Shown piece by piece: positions 47,101-61,500 of a stretch of 64,000 nt of DNA. The stretch is from Amblyornis subalaris (Eukaryota; Chordata; Aves; Passeriformes; Ptilonorhynchidae), in contig JACAXG010000018.1 of NCBI GenBank assembly GCA_018881555.1, positions 7,253,634-7,317,633 of the forward strand. Direction: 5' to 3'. Made by a program: the position numbers and the translations under genes. The notes beneath the pieces are model-generated. The model was not told where the DNA came from, did no database searches, and saw only the letters and a program-made list of their open reading frames with translations. Positions within the stretch are counted from its first letter, which is position 1. The number at the start of each line of letters is the position of its first letter.

Positions 47101-50100
47101 AGAGATGTGTTCTTTGTTGTAATCTCATCTATTTGGGTTTAAAAAAAAAATTAATTCTTGGGTAGAAAGTAGCTGGTTTTTATCTTTGTGGGTTTGTCTG
47201 GGGGAAAGGTACTTCCAAGTTTCCCACTCTTTTCCATGTGCAGAGAAGAAATCATGTATTCATAGGTTTTTTACCTGCCACCTGTCCTGTATTACAATGG
47301 CACACTTTGTCTGGTAGAACTGCCTTGCCTGGAACAGTGTATCTGTGTATATACTCCTTTCACAAGCACCAGGAGACTGACAAAACCACCAGCACCACAA
47401 GGAGGCACCTTCTGGATAGCAAGGGCAGTGCCACAGCAGCACAAAGTTATGGTCCAGTGTTCAGGGGTATCACACTTCAGGCAGGCAAATACTCTCATTT
47501 TTCTTTTACCACTCTCATTTTCTCAATCTTTTTGATTGCTAATTGGAGACATGAAAAAAAAAAATCTCTGTAGCTGTTTGGTCACGGTTGTTGGCCAGAG
47601 GTTGCTATTGTTTCGGCTAGCTGTTTCCATAAAGTTGTGGTTTTAAATGAAGAACCCCTACTCACTGCCTTCTACAGGTTGTTGGGTTTTTTTAAATCCT
47701 GTAGTAACAATAGTCAAACCCCACTACTACATCCTTGCATAATCGAAACAGAGATTCATACCTGAAAATGTGATGTATTATAACTTTCTCATTGGAGCAG
47801 ACCTGTCAGACTGTATGTCACATAGCAATTATAACAGCCATTACCCTGCAAAAGAAAAAACTATGCAAGTGTGAAAATGAGAGATGAAATCCAGGTGCAT
47901 TCCTACAAAGGAATGTATGGATCAGTAAGCAAGTTGTGGGGCAAGACAGGGCATAAAAATCAGCCACAGCACTGAGCACTCAGCACCATATACAATACTT
48001 GGTTACCAACTGTTAAACAAAAGTAAGCTGGGAGCTTCATAAACAAAGAAAAACACAGATAAAAGGCTAATCCAAGGCACCCTACAATCCAACACCTTTT
48101 CTAGGGCTGGGACACTAACAAAACCCTTCGTTGATTTCCTTCAACTCTAATTTGGATTAATCAGCACAGAGTGGAAAAGAAGGAAGGATCAATTCTCTTC
48201 CTTGATGTTCATGTTTGCTTTTATTTATTAATGTTCTTAGACATTGCCAGTCTTGCTAAACTGGCAGAGGGATTTGCATCAGAATAAATCTCTGCTGGCT
48301 TTTTAACCCAAGGATGTTGAGATTGCTTCTTTCCCATTTAAGTATGTATTTACCCAGAGCGAGTTAACACTGCAAAACCAGAAAACTTTCACCAAACAGG
48401 CATTTCTGATTTAAAATGTACAGGGACCTTCCCCTTCCCTCCCCCATTCTCCTCAGTGGGAGCTTCTGACTGAATAATTAAAGACAAAGTTATCTTCAGA
48501 GGTTGAAGAATTAAGTCTGCTTTTGAAGCAATGAGATAATGGGTACCCAAGAACTCAGAGAACAAAGTTTCTTACAGCATGATCCCAGTCACTTAGGGGG
48601 TAAGTCTCAGAGACACAGAAGCTCTCTCAACCAAAGCCAGCCTCAGTATCCAAAATCCCAGCAAAACACAGATGACAGAGCAGAATACAGAAAAGCAAGA
48701 ATACTTACATTATAGGATTTACTACAATCCATATCATAAAACTAGGTCAGATGACTATCTAAGCAGGTAAGAATGAAATGAAGAACAATAAGNGCAACAA
48801 ATAAGAAAGAAAGGAATCAGTGAAAGATCAGGCAAAAGAGCAAGGCAAAAAAAATATTGTAGTAGGCCTAAGCAGCAAAACACATGCACATTGCTGCTGC
48901 AAGTTTAATATGCAGCACTACATGTGTGAGCATAAAACTCAAGGAAGGTATCCCAGAAGGTGATACAGATGGGGTTTATGTGACAGATTTAATGTATTTA
49001 TTTTTTTCATGTTCACAGTAATAGTACTTTGATGCCGTCTATACCAGTTTCAGACCAGGAATACCGTATTTCCTGACACTATTCCAAGTAATTCATGGAT
49101 TGTGTTTTGCCCAGCAAGCTGAGGTGATGTAGAGTAGTCTAATGTCCCATTTGCTGAGCCAGGGTTAGGGCACAGACGTTCTGCAAGGTAAATCAGTTGT
49201 GGGATCATCCTGCCTGTGTTCGTGAAAGGTGTGTATTTTACCAGAACCCCAGACTTTATTCATTTGCACACACTCTTTTATTTGTCCTAAAATTTCAAAT
49301 TCTAGGAAAGTTTTTCCAAAAATGGAGAGAGCAGAGAATGGGTAAACATTCATTAGAAAGGAGAGAAGTTATTTACAGTGAAGCTGAACTCAGTCAGATA
49401 AGTGACTATTCTAATAAATGTTTGACTTTTCTCACCCACTTTATGGAGAGAGATTCAGGCTTAAGAAATGAACTCTCTAAATTAAGAAGCTTAATAATTT
49501 GTGCATTTAAGATGACTTGGTGGCTTGTGGGAGTGCTTAAGGTTTATGCTAGAAATTCCCTTGCATCCCAGGGATCAAGAGTAGAAGCTGATAAGATAAC
49601 TTGAGGCACGGGAGCAGCATGTCTCACTCCACTGGCTCTGTCTTCAGAGAACATTACTAGCTGGCATCAGGATGAGTCTAGCTCTCTTTCAAAAGCATAA
49701 AAGAAAGCAGACAGCTTCACTGTACTGCCTCTAGTTACTACCACACACTCCCCTAAGCACAGGAACTCATTTCTGTTGCTTCAGTGGCTTTTTTTGAGGT
49801 TTCTTCATCATGGTAGATTCATTGTCAGACAGAGGAAAAGGAAAAAAACCTTGGTCTTAATTAGTATCGATCATCAAATAGCAAGATACCTCTGATGGAA
49901 TCACAGACCCCACCCTGAGAACTGGAAAAGCCCTGAAGACTAGCTAGAGGGGATATAAGCATGTTTGGTCTTCCTGGCCTTCTATGCTCGTTCCTGACAA
50001 GCCGTGGGAAGTGACCAGGAGGCAGTAATTGGCTTCAAGGCAGCTTCACTGTGATTGAATAAGGAGGTGAGATCATACTTTTGCTGCGCAAACCCCAACC

Positions 50101-50185
50101 TAAGAACCAGCCCAATGGAAAAGATCTTTTCTGAGGGCAAATTCCCCTCTTCTATGATGTCTTGGTATGATACTCTAATAATATA
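44194..50185. other. long non-coding stretch
   Basis: 6 kb of AT-rich DNA with no recognised gene or element. The longest open frame, 135 codons at 49197-49604 on the plus strand, starts at a non-ATG codon and has no motif. A 103-codon frame at 46673-46984 is similar. N calls occur at about 45655, 47004 and 48793. Confidence 0.55.
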
Positions 50186-50242
50186 ACTACATTGACTTGT
50201 ATTATTCTTGTCATCCATTATAACCCCTAACTCCTTTCTAAA
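50186..50242 (-). mobile_element. ancient CR1 LINE relic (short)
   Basis: On the minus strand the frame reads F-R-K-E-L-G-V-I-M-D-D-K-N-N-T-S-Q-C. This matches the CR1 ORF2 segment E-K-D-L-G-V-x-V-D-x-K-L-N-M-S-Q-Q-C, downstream of the catalytic palm. The similarity fades after the Cys, where the frame stays open but is not CR1-like, so an indel or a break follows. The true extent may reach 50100 or beyond. Confidence 0.5.
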
Positions 50243-53200
50243 ACGGCAAATAAACAAGAAACTCCCACAACACTATCCCTTCTGGTTTAGGATTTTTTTC
50301 CGAAGATGGGGAGAAGAAGAGGGGCAGATTTCAAAGGCTTCTTGCACCTGTTAGACCACCCTGCATTGCACCTGTGAAGCTGCTTTTCACACAGCCTCTC
50401 TGCTCACATGTGGAAGCAATATCATAAGTGCAACACGGCAATGTGTTTTATACAGCTGCGTTACTTAGATACTGCATTTAACTAGAGACACTTATTCCCA
50501 TCAATTAATGGTTAGCCAGTGTGACTGAACACTGGAAAATACTGTCTGTGAACATTTGTTTCAGTTCCTAGTGAAATTTGCCTGCAATCACATTCCTTCT
50601 GCCTACACTTCTCACAAATAGGCTATTCATTAGTTTTATGCTAGGCCAGGAATATGCACTGAAAATGGAGCTACTCAAAACAATTTCCAGTTCAACATTA
50701 AAAAAAAAAAAAAGGAAAGGGAGGATGGAAATTTAGTCTGTGTTCTCAGATATGAAAAGAAAAACAATGAGAAAAGAAAAACTGAAAGTGATTTTCAAAT
50801 TTGTAACTGTGGCGATGACAAGTCTCTAAAGGGCAGACTGTGAGCAAGTAGCACTGCCTTTTGTGCTCCACTGAAGTAATGGCATCANTGCGGGTAACAA
50901 ACTGGCCCCAAAAGATGTCTGAGGCCAACCCAGATGTTACACGTTTAAGGCAAAGGCTTGAAGTTCTAAGGTGAACCACAGGCATGCCAAAAAGGAAGTA
51001 CAGAAATTATGTTCCCTATTGTCTTCTATCCTCTTATGTCTTCAGACTGTAAGTGCTTTAGGACATAACTGTACGCATGCACATTTCCAGATAAAAGCAG
51101 CAGAGGCAGGCAAAAATTATAGTGTGGATGAAAATTTTGATCAAAATGGTTGAACAAATACACTTACAAGCATATTTTTATCTTTAAATTACTATAAAAT
51201 GTCTGGGAAGGATCTCCAAGTTCTTTTCAGGGGGTTTTGTAACCAAAACTTACCTTAAGAGCCGGGAATATGTGTCAAGAGGAAGAGATGTAGGAGGAGC
51301 ATGGCAGCAGCCCAAGGGTTAAGACAGCTGCAAAAAAACATCCAGGAAGATGGTAACACAGCAAACGCCTACTCAGCAGAGTGTTTAATGCCAAAGATCA
51401 AGTTATGGCATGTAGCTGGTAATATTGCTGAGGTCAAAAGCCTGCAAACTCTTTTATGATGGTTATCTCTGTCTTTCAGCTTCCCATATTTTGACTTTAC
51501 ACTCCATTTTTCTTTCACCATCTCTCATGGTAAATGCCTAGTTGATGGCTATTCTGCTTAGCCTTTAAGAAAGAAGGGTAAGCCCCAGCCAGCATTTCTG
51601 TGGTTTCTGTTTCCTGTGTCCGCAAATAGCTCTGAGTAAAATGCATTCCGGAAAATCAGGGTCTCTTCATGGACAATTTGCAAACATAAGAAGACTCAAA
51701 AATTCAATTAATAGCTGACTTGTTATGAATTATTATCTCCACCTCTTCTGTTTGCTGCTCTCTGTGTGGCCAGTCAGGCCAATACACACCCCCAAAAACA
51801 TGAGATGAATCACTTCTGACCTTGTTCTTCCTATGACCTTATAGCACTGGCTTGCAGAAAGAGTATGTGTATACAAATATCTTGGCATAACTTCAAGAGC
51901 AGTTCAGTAAGTAGTTCACAACTGCTGACCATCTGGCTGTTAGATCTAAGAGAGATCTATAAATGCTAGAGCTAGAACAGTGCCAAGCTGCAGCAGAAAC
52001 TGCATGACCAAAGTGCATGCAGGCCACCCTTAAAACCCTAAGAGAAATCACTGCAATTGTTTTATCCACCCATTTACTCAAGTAGTGTCACATTATTTTT
52101 CGTGCCATCACATCCAGAAGCGCTTCACAGGAAGGAGCTCCATTGTTTGAGAGTACAATAATAGGCAGGCTCTAACAGCTTTAAATCTGACTTTATGTCT
52201 TCATGATATACTGGAAAAGACAAATTTTTGTGCATTCTCTTGGTCCTTCCTGCCCTTTGAAATGATCAAAAGCAATGGAATAGATAGACTTAGGTGCTGT
52301 TAACACAGTGACAAGCCTCAGGTAGAGGCAACATAAATTAAATGGGGCTCTGCATTAGGATGGTTTTACCGTGCCCTTGCTCAGCTTAAAGCCTGGTAGA
52401 GTAAGTTTGTGTCATCCAGCAGTTTTACTGCATTGGCAAAATATACAATAAGCGAAGAACAAAGAGTAGGGAGGGGGAGATACACGAATGGTAACAGTTT
52501 ATGGGTCGATTTATGTATCATGGGGGCTGATGTACAAAATCTATATTCAGACATCTCTCCACACTTCTATATTGTTGGTATCACAAAAGAAATGATCCTG
52601 AGGGATTTGCCAGTATCATCATGCGTGTCAGTTTACAAAGGTCTTTTAATTTACTGGAAGCAACAAGAAGTAAAAGNTGTGAGAAGAATTTTAAAAAGTA
52701 TTGTACTGACATTGTTACTAATTTTGCAACACACTAAGTAATTTTGAAAACAATAACATTTAATAATAAATTTTGCATTTTCTGTTGAATAATATTTTAA
52801 GAACTGTCTAAACACCCATACTTTCTCTTATAGATACATTTACATGTGTTTAGAATGTGTATCGAGTCTCAGGCCACAGATTAAAATGCATTTTCTAAAT
52901 ATTTTCTCTTTTTTTCTCACTGGCCTGATTGGTCTAACTTAAAATATTGCCTCTAAGTAATTTCCCTCTTATGTATGCTTCCAATGATCAGATCAGTCTA
53001 TGAAATTTAGGAAGTTGATCTGAACTGAAGCTGGTAAAAAAACCTTTCGCAGTTTGCCCATCACTGTTTTGAATGCTGTTTTGAAAAATGACCTCAAGGC
53101 TATTTAATTAATCGTTCATTCTTTTAGTCTCTCAGCCCAGGTAGATTAATACCTATGCTGCCCATGGATCAATGAGTTCTGGAGTCTCCTACAGATTAGC

Positions 53201-55782
53201 ACATCTGTAGTTTAAAGCCATTTTGCCTTAGAAGGAAAGAAAGAAGGAAAGAAATAAAGAACAAACATATTCCCATGAGGAACCTTTCAGGGATCAATTC
53301 ATAAGCAAAGGAAAACATGCTATTCTCAGCAAGGAAACAATGTATTTTTTGTCTGCTACAGTGATTAATAACGTGCTATAGCTGGAGCCTATTTAAAGGG
53401 CTCCAGCAATCCATGTAGGCCAAAAGCTGACCCACTTTAAATTCTTAAAATATGATGAGAATTGCCCTCAACATTTTTTTTAAATTGTAGGATTAAGTGG
53501 AAGCTCTAAAATTGCCACCAACAATTTCCTTCACCAAGAAAACTGAGTATCACTGTTGAGAGCATTCAGAAATAGTGGCAGAAATGCTAGGGCTCCAAGG
53601 GAACTAGATTAAAAATTTCCAAATCTCCAGGTAGATGGGGACCACAAAGTATCATGCTGTTGGGGTTTTTTATACATACAACAATTGAGAAGAAGAATTT
53701 TTTTCCCAGTCTTAATTTCAAAATCCCCAACAAGATTCTGCTTGTCTTCTGGCTTCAAGGTTCATAAACACAGATGAAAAAGCAAAGTTTAGTTTTGTCT
53801 GCCTGTTTCTGTCTAACAATGGTGGCAATGTTTTTCTGGAACTGATAAATAAGTTCTATAGCTATAAGAATTTAGGAGCTCAGAGATTACGTTTTAGGTT
53901 CCGGTTAGTAGACTCAATCCCCAGCCTTGAACCTTCCATCTTCCACGTTAGCTGGAGATCAATATTTGCTGGTCTGCCTGGGTCATGACTCTGAAAAGGA
54001 CCAAATCCTTGCAGATAATGTTTAGTCAGTAGCCCAGAGAGTGCTTGGTCTTCACAGATCAGACCCTTGAGCTCTCCTTCAGCAAAGTGCAAATATAGCT
54101 TCTCAGATGGTGAGTGATCTTGATGATATTAGTAGAACTACTCAGATATGCAAAGTCACATTTTTTAGTGGGTAGGGGACTTTCTGAATAAATAAATTCA
54201 TAAATCCTCAAAGCACGAAAAGGTTGAAAAAAAAATTTTTCAAAATCATCAAAATCTTCAGTCAAAAGAGATAAGAATCTCATTTTTAGTATCTAGTGAA
54301 AAAGTGCATTTTACTGAAGACAAAAACTGAATTATTAATATACGGCCAATAACCAAACATAAGATAGAGTGTATGCTAATTTCAGAGTTCAAATAGGCAT
54401 TTATGATCCTAAATTTAGCCTCCCATTAAAAAAAATACCTTGGCCAAGCCATTTAAATACACATCAAACCCCTTAAGAGTGAAGCAGAAAAAACTTGGGT
54501 AGTGTCTTCAGTCTCAGAAAACCTGTCAGCAAAAGGGCGAGCGAGCAATGCCTCCACCCTCAGCATTACATGGATAGCATGTAGTAGGAACAGTCAACCA
54601 CCCATCCCACCAGAAGGGATGACTACTCTAACGAATAAAGTTAGCAGGCCTGATGACAAAACGAAATCCTTGATATAATATGGAATAGATGAATAATAAA
54701 ACAAATTCTTGGGATCCAAAATTGGGCCAAAATGTCCTGCCACGAAAAAAGATGTGAACTAATGTGTGGGAAAGTGCACCCCAGTTCTGCAGCCTAGGTG
54801 TGCATCTGAGCTATACCTCTTGCTGTCAGGCTGGGGCTGAGGGAGGGCAGCAAGTGAGGCAGCAAAAAAGGGCTACTTGTTTCTGTGCTCCAAAATGCGT
54901 TGGTCTGGTCCCTTTGATTTATGAGTGTCTCAGATTTGTCTTTTCCATCCTCTTGGGAACAAAGGCTTCATGCTCCCTTTGCTCTCTTTTTCGTGTGAAA
55001 CTCATGTGATGTTGTAGGACTCTGTCCTCAAAGGATTTAGGGCAGTTTACAGCATCTATATATCAGGCCCACATCACTTTGAAAATTGGGGAGCTTAGGC
55101 TTTTGTGACCTTAATGTTTGCCCCAGATATGGTCCTACACTGGCAAAATGCACTGGGTTGACATCATCTGCCTGTAGTACATAATAAAATTCATACTTGA
55201 ATGGCAAGTACTTTAAGTGTGTTTTTTGTAGTATATCACGAATGATTTTTTCACTCTAGTTATTACTTATTTCTAAAACCTTCATTACAGAAGCAGTTAA
55301 AAAATAACTTTCTCCTTTTAAAATGTTGATTTGTTTTTCTTGCAGAGAATGTCTTGTGAAATGTCAAGGTAAGCATTAGTTAAAGGGCTACTACACCATN
55401 CCAGCAGGAGCAATTTACTCCTTATGCATATATTCCTGAACATTATTTTGTTCCCTTTCTTGTTGTGAATGGGAACCACTTCCTTACAGCAGCCAAGGGC
55501 TTTCCTCCCCCCTCTCCAGCCCTTTCTTCACCAGCTCAACAGCAGGGGCACATTGAGGGCATGGGTAGTAGAGGCACATATAGTAGATCTGTACATTAAG
55601 ATACAGTTGCCCCAAAAAAATGCAGTCAGAAGGCATCATTTCAGGCTGAAAACTCAACATTTTCTGTGTGTTAAAACTGAATTAAGCCATTTAATTGTTT
55701 TGTGATTACCAGAACACTTACCTTGTGAGGATATTAATTATCCAAGCATAAAAAGACCAAGTTTTTCTGTAAGGAGAGAGCC

Positions 55783-55800
55783 TTTTTTTTTTTTTTTTTT
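55783..55800. repeat. poly(T) run
   Basis: Eighteen uninterrupted T. It could be the reverse of a retroposon tail, but no element body adjoins it. Confidence 0.85.
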
Positions 55801-58493
55801 AAGTTATTCAAGTTTATTTTACTCATTCCAGCTAAATAGATCTTTCCCAGGAAAGAGGAAAAAAATGGGTCTAAATGCAAATTAACATTACTGTTTAAAT
55901 ATCACAGACCATTTTCTCTGAGCCCAGTTACAATAACTAGTAATTATAAAAATTGCTTGCCTTGGGCTTCTGGCTAAGCCAATGCTAAACTTGTCCTTTT
56001 ATTAGATCTGTCAGACTGAGTTAATTATCTTTATGATAATAGATGTGCCTTACCTCAAACAAAACAAATACCCTTATAATTAGCTTTTTAGTTAGAATTT
56101 TAATTTATTTATAAAGATTGTTTNTTTTGTTTCTTTTTTTGCTTTTACAAAGAAGTTTGGGTTTTATCAGGTTACTAGTCAGCTTAGTAATGTTTAAGAA
56201 AAAACATAGGTTCGACCAAAATGTTTTGTGGTTAGCATCATTTCTCACCTAGCCACTGTGAAATTTGTTGGGTTATGTGAACATGCTGGTGTATATTTGT
56301 GGAAAAGATAAGGGAGAGGGAGAGAGGAAGAAACAAGGCATATTCTTTTATTCCAGAAAGTTTTCTCTGAGCTGATTTTTGAAACAGCGCATTAACCGAA
56401 TTTAATAGTGAAGCATGCTAGCAAACACTAATCCTGGCTGCATGTTTTCTTTTGAATCCTTTTTCTGAAGTCAGAGATGAACTTTCCTTAGACTACTGAA
56501 AATAGAAAGCACAGTCTGGTTTAATATATCTCTGTCTCCACAAAATCCCTTTCAATCTCTCTCTCTTTCTCTCCTCTTTTTTTCCTTCTTATCTTCCTCA
56601 TATATTCTCTGAACTGATCCTGCAAGCCCTCCAAGCAGAGCTCCTGGTAAGAACTGAGGACTTGCAGAATGGCGTCTGTACTTTATTCAGCATTTCAGAT
56701 GCATTTATTCTGCTTAATAAAAAAATGTGCCTTATGCATCAGGGCCATCTATTATTTTCAAAAAAAAAGGAAAAAGTTTCAAATTCGGGGTTGGTGGAAA
56801 ATGCAATCTACAGATTAATGAATTAAAGAACATGCTTAGGAAATAAGTGCCTTGTGTATTATTTTAGTTCTGTCACACTGATAGGATCCAGATTAGATTT
56901 GTCAGATGAAGCCTGTTTAAATCAGAGTCGTGGTGTAACTTCTCTTGATCTGATTGTCCCCATGGGAATAAAGCAGTCCTATCTGACAACATTGTCAGGG
57001 TCTCGGGCCATTAATATTTCTGTCAGAATTTGAGATCCAAGGATTAGTTGAGGCTAACTAATACTGGTTTATCATCTTATTCCCCCTCTATCATATCTTG
57101 TTCCCTCTCTACTGAAGTAGTGGAACAGGCTTGATATGCAACAAATGTAAGGGGAATGTAGATAAAAATGTGGTAGCAATTACAGTAGGAGGAGACATTA
57201 CCAATATTTACTATTTTTTCAATTAATAAAGTAATTTGAAAAGTAAATAGCTTTGCAACCAAACGAACGCAAATGCAGCTGTTTGGTAATGAAAAAACGC
57301 CAAACCATTGGTATGCACCTTGTGTCAGCATGCAAAAGGAAAAAAGGACCCACTTGAAATCAACACACACATATCTTTCCACTCTCTATAATTTCTATGT
57401 AATATATAATTTCTACATAACTAAACTTACAAGGTCCTCAGAATTACAGGAAATAGTACTTAACAAAGAAGATGTACTATTAAGTGAAAATAATAGTGAT
57501 AGCTAACATCGAAAGCAACACAACATTGATGTATTTCTGTTTGTAATTAAAAAAATCTTCATTTATTTTTTGTAAGTCAAAGTTCTTTGCTGAAAACAAA
57601 TATTTCTGTGGCTTATAGTTAAAACTAATGTGACATAAGGTCATATTTTCGTAACTTTGTACAATCTATTTGACTGTTATAAATCATGATTAGACTGTTT
57701 ATTTTATATTTTTGAGAGATGACAGGAGTAATGGGAAAAGGAGAGAGGAAATCAAAATAGAAATGGAAATGTTTTAAATGTAAGAAAGAGTTGGTGAGAT
57801 ATAATAGCCCTCCAACAGACACTCTCAGAAGAAAGGTCTTGTTGCTAGCCATATTTGCTTGCAGTTCTGTAAATCATGTTAAATCTACTATTCAGGAAGA
57901 CCGAGTTTATAACTTTTTGAGTCCTTTTGTAGTCTTTCACTAGCTCCCTTGCAATTAACAGTATTGTGTGTCCACTTCTTCTCCTAGCCAAGGAGAGAGG
58001 TAAGGAGACACCCATGTCAGCTTTCTAGAGAAGCCAGAGCCCCTGAGCCAGGTCTGTGCTGAGTGCCCATGCTAGCTGCCAGTCCCATGGGCAGGGTTTC
58101 TGCACACACAAAGTCCTAGTGATACTCCTCAAAGTGAGCATAATTTGTTTGCCAGCATTTGTACTGCAACTAAAAAAAGGTGTTAAAACTGTAGACAACC
58201 TCTCTTCCCACCCCCTCTCATACCCAAACTTGGCATTGTGTTCTTGCCTATGGAGAAAAAGGACTCTGATTCGGGGCTTCCCCTGGAGTCCCAGAAAACC
58301 CTTTGCTGATGAAAATAAAAAGCTGATCTCTGTTTTTTTTCTTAGCAAGTCAAAGTGCAATATCACACCAACATTAGCCAGAGTAAGTTGATGCTTCTTC
58401 AGTCACCCCTCATTCCCAGCTCAATTTCCTGGTCCTTTGCACTAGCCCTGGTGCCTTTCTGATCCTTTACCTAGCTGATCCAAACAGCTGAAC

Positions 58494-58553
58494 TAGCAGT
58501 AACTTATTTTCTAATTTAGTCTTATTTTCTGATTTTTAGCAGTAACTTATTTT
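58494..58553. repeat. 43-bp-period tandem duplication
   Basis: The 17-mer tagcagtaacttatttt occurs at 58494-58510 and again at 58537-58553, and the ttattttctgattt motif between them also recurs. This is a local slippage or duplication of about 43 bp. Confidence 0.7.
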
Positions 58554-61500
58554 TCTGATTTTCAGTGAGTCTCTGACCCACCTCCCTGTGGCGTCAGATG
58601 AATGCTGGTTGCAGGACAGGTGGGACTGTGAGGCTAGAGGCAAACTTTCAATTGCTGCTGCTCACAGGTCTGTGACGCCAGGCATTGCTGCCACACAGCT
58701 ATGCACCAGCTGGGGTTTTTCAGTGATTGCTGGGATTCTCTTTACCCAAGTCAATATTTTAACTTTCCTGAGTAGTTTCTTAAACAAAACAGTTTGATCT
58801 ATCTCTTTGTCAAGCAACATAACAGAACAAAACCCCCACATAACACAAAATACTCTAGATAGATCCCAGCTTTCTGTATGTTTTGGTTTTATTTTGCTTT
58901 CTTTTCTTTTCTTTCAGAAGTCCTGGATAGATGGGGAGAATGTATTGGATAAAGATAAAGAAACTGGGGCTAAATCACATTGTTGACATTATTGTTTCTG
59001 CTTGTACTAGTGTAAAATTCTGAACTTTCTGTGGCCATATTTGTTCTTTCTTGCACAAAAACATACAACAACAGTTCCTGTTCAAGGAATTTCTATTTTT
59101 CAAGGAGATGCTATACTTCAGTACTACAGAAACAGACATAAGATTTAGATATTCTATACATAACCCATAATATCAAGAGATATTATAACATCCAGTCTGT
59201 TTTTAATAGTCCTAGGCGACTCTGCCTGAATAGAAAAATCTGTTGTGAACTCTCTATCAATGTAAGCAAAATCTTGTTCCTCTGCAAAATTTTCCAAAAT
59301 TCTCATTAGTCATGATCACATTTGAAATATAGAGTCTGATTGAAAAAGAAAGAATTTCCCTAAAAACTAATGCAAAATACCCTAGAATCATGTATTCTTA
59401 CAACTACATGTCCAATTATACAAAAACAGAAAGCTTCTTACCATTGAGCAGACATCTTCAGGAAAGATCATAGCTGTACTTGACTCTGTTCCTCTCCTTT
59501 ACGGGTCTGATGCTCTGTCACCATCCTGCAAGGACAAATACACCACAAAATGGGCAAGGCAGTGTTAGCTCTTAAAAAAACTTCAGAGTAGCATTTTCAT
59601 CTTTTAGTATTTTAAAGTGAACTTCAGAATGGAATGCAGACATCTGTTGCATATTTGCTTTACAACTGATGTATGGATCCCTCCAGATATGGATGTTCAC
59701 TAAACCAACGGGAAAAGAGCATTCCTAAGTTTGCAAAGTCAGGTCTTCCAAAGTTAGGAAATGTCGCAGTTAAGGCTGCAGGTTCAACTCTACCCCCTTG
59801 AACAAANGCATCATGATAAAACTTTTAGTTAGTTTCCAGTCCCTTCCACAGTACTACTGCTTTGCAGGATGGAAGCACAGTATGCATCCCTACTGGCTGC
59901 CCATAAAATATAAAATTATGAAAAACATGGTTATACAGGCCAAATATTATTACTAAAACATCTCAGTAAAAGGTATTTGGTGTATATTAATTCTTTGCAT
60001 TTGTATGTACTGTACATTATTGTGAAAGTTACTCTTCTCAAGAGATTAATAGTATCAATTAGGCTGTCAAGGATGAGCGAGCCCATCATGTGAGCTTTGA
60101 CAGAATGCTTGGGTTGATTAGCTTCATGCAGTTATCATAGCTTAATATTTACATTTGAGTAGCTAGCATTTTACAAAGTCTCTTTGAATTTTTTCTGCTT
60201 ACGGAACTGCATTCATAAATTGTCTTGAAAAAAATCCTCACATACTGTACATCACTTAAATATGTTCATTTAAATAGGTTGCAGGCATAGGTATCAAATC
60301 AAGATTAAAGACCATTTTTCCTTATTATATGAACAGGCAAGAAATGAAGCATATCACTCTGCTTAGAATTGTTGAAGACAAGGCTGGGTTTCTCATTCCT
60401 GTATGTAGTTTCTGAGACTTGTCAAGGATGAGTGATATTTACTGTTTACACCACTGGGAAAAATAAAATCTTCTACCTGTGAAGGGAAAAAGGCAGACAG
60501 TGTCCTGTTTGCTAGGCTGCATATCAGGCTCAGCAGTTGGCCTAACCCTTACAATAAAAGGAAGGATCCACAAACCCATTTCTTGGACACCATCTCCCTT
60601 TTCTTGGTGTAGCCTCTTTTCTAAGCAGCCATCTTCCGGCTTGGGAACTGGACAGGAACTGATCTTCCCCCTTCATGTAGCAATAGTGGAATGAGGTGAA
60701 CATACAAGGAGATGTGTTATTTACAGAACCTGGTAGCATAACTCCTGCTTTGCTCTGCAATCCAAATGCAGAGCAGTGACCAGCAGGATCTGGTGTCGGT
60801 TTTTTCGCAATTCATAAAAGAGATCTTAATTTTTTTAAATGATAATACAAGGTGTCAAAGACAGATTTCCTTCAGAATGTCATATATCGCTCTCAACAAG
60901 GCTTTTAGTTTTCAGTGATTTCTGTTATATATGCCATCTGCTTTCAGTTGTGACCTGACCAAATCTCCTACTGGCTGCTATTTCAGGGCTGCATATCTTG
61001 GACATTGCAAGGTCAGAATTCTAGGCAAGGTACTATTGCTGTGCCAAAAGATAAACACCTTCTCAATTTTCATTTGGTCTCTAGTCAAATTAACCTCTCA
61101 TTGACTTCAACTCAGGATTCGGGAATTTTGCCCAAAATAATAGGTCTAATAAAATGAATGAATATCCAGTATGAAAGAGGATTCAGAGATAGAAGCACAA
61201 AGGTATGCAGTGTTTTAAAACATTCAGTAAAACATATCCCAAGTACTTCCTCCACATGGCGGCAAACACACAGACTAGGTTTCCTATTTTGTAGCAAAAG
61301 TTTTCTCAATTCTGTTTCTGTTTGGGTCTTGTGTGTTCTCCAGTGGGACTGTAGGAAAACCGGATGGATGCTGAGCACCTAAGTGCCAGGCTGTTAGAAT
61401 CTCAGGGTAAACTTTAGTCTTTGCTTACCTGCATCTGTCCGTGGTGTGAATGAGAACCGCCAGTGGGCTAATCTAATTCAAAGAAGTAAGTCATTCTCCC

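Noticed and set aside
49197..49604. 135-codon open frame, plus strand, with a charged middle section
   Set aside because: It begins at a non-ATG codon, has no recognisable domain, and no clear splice sites in matching phase. Treated as chance, though conservation would be worth a glance.
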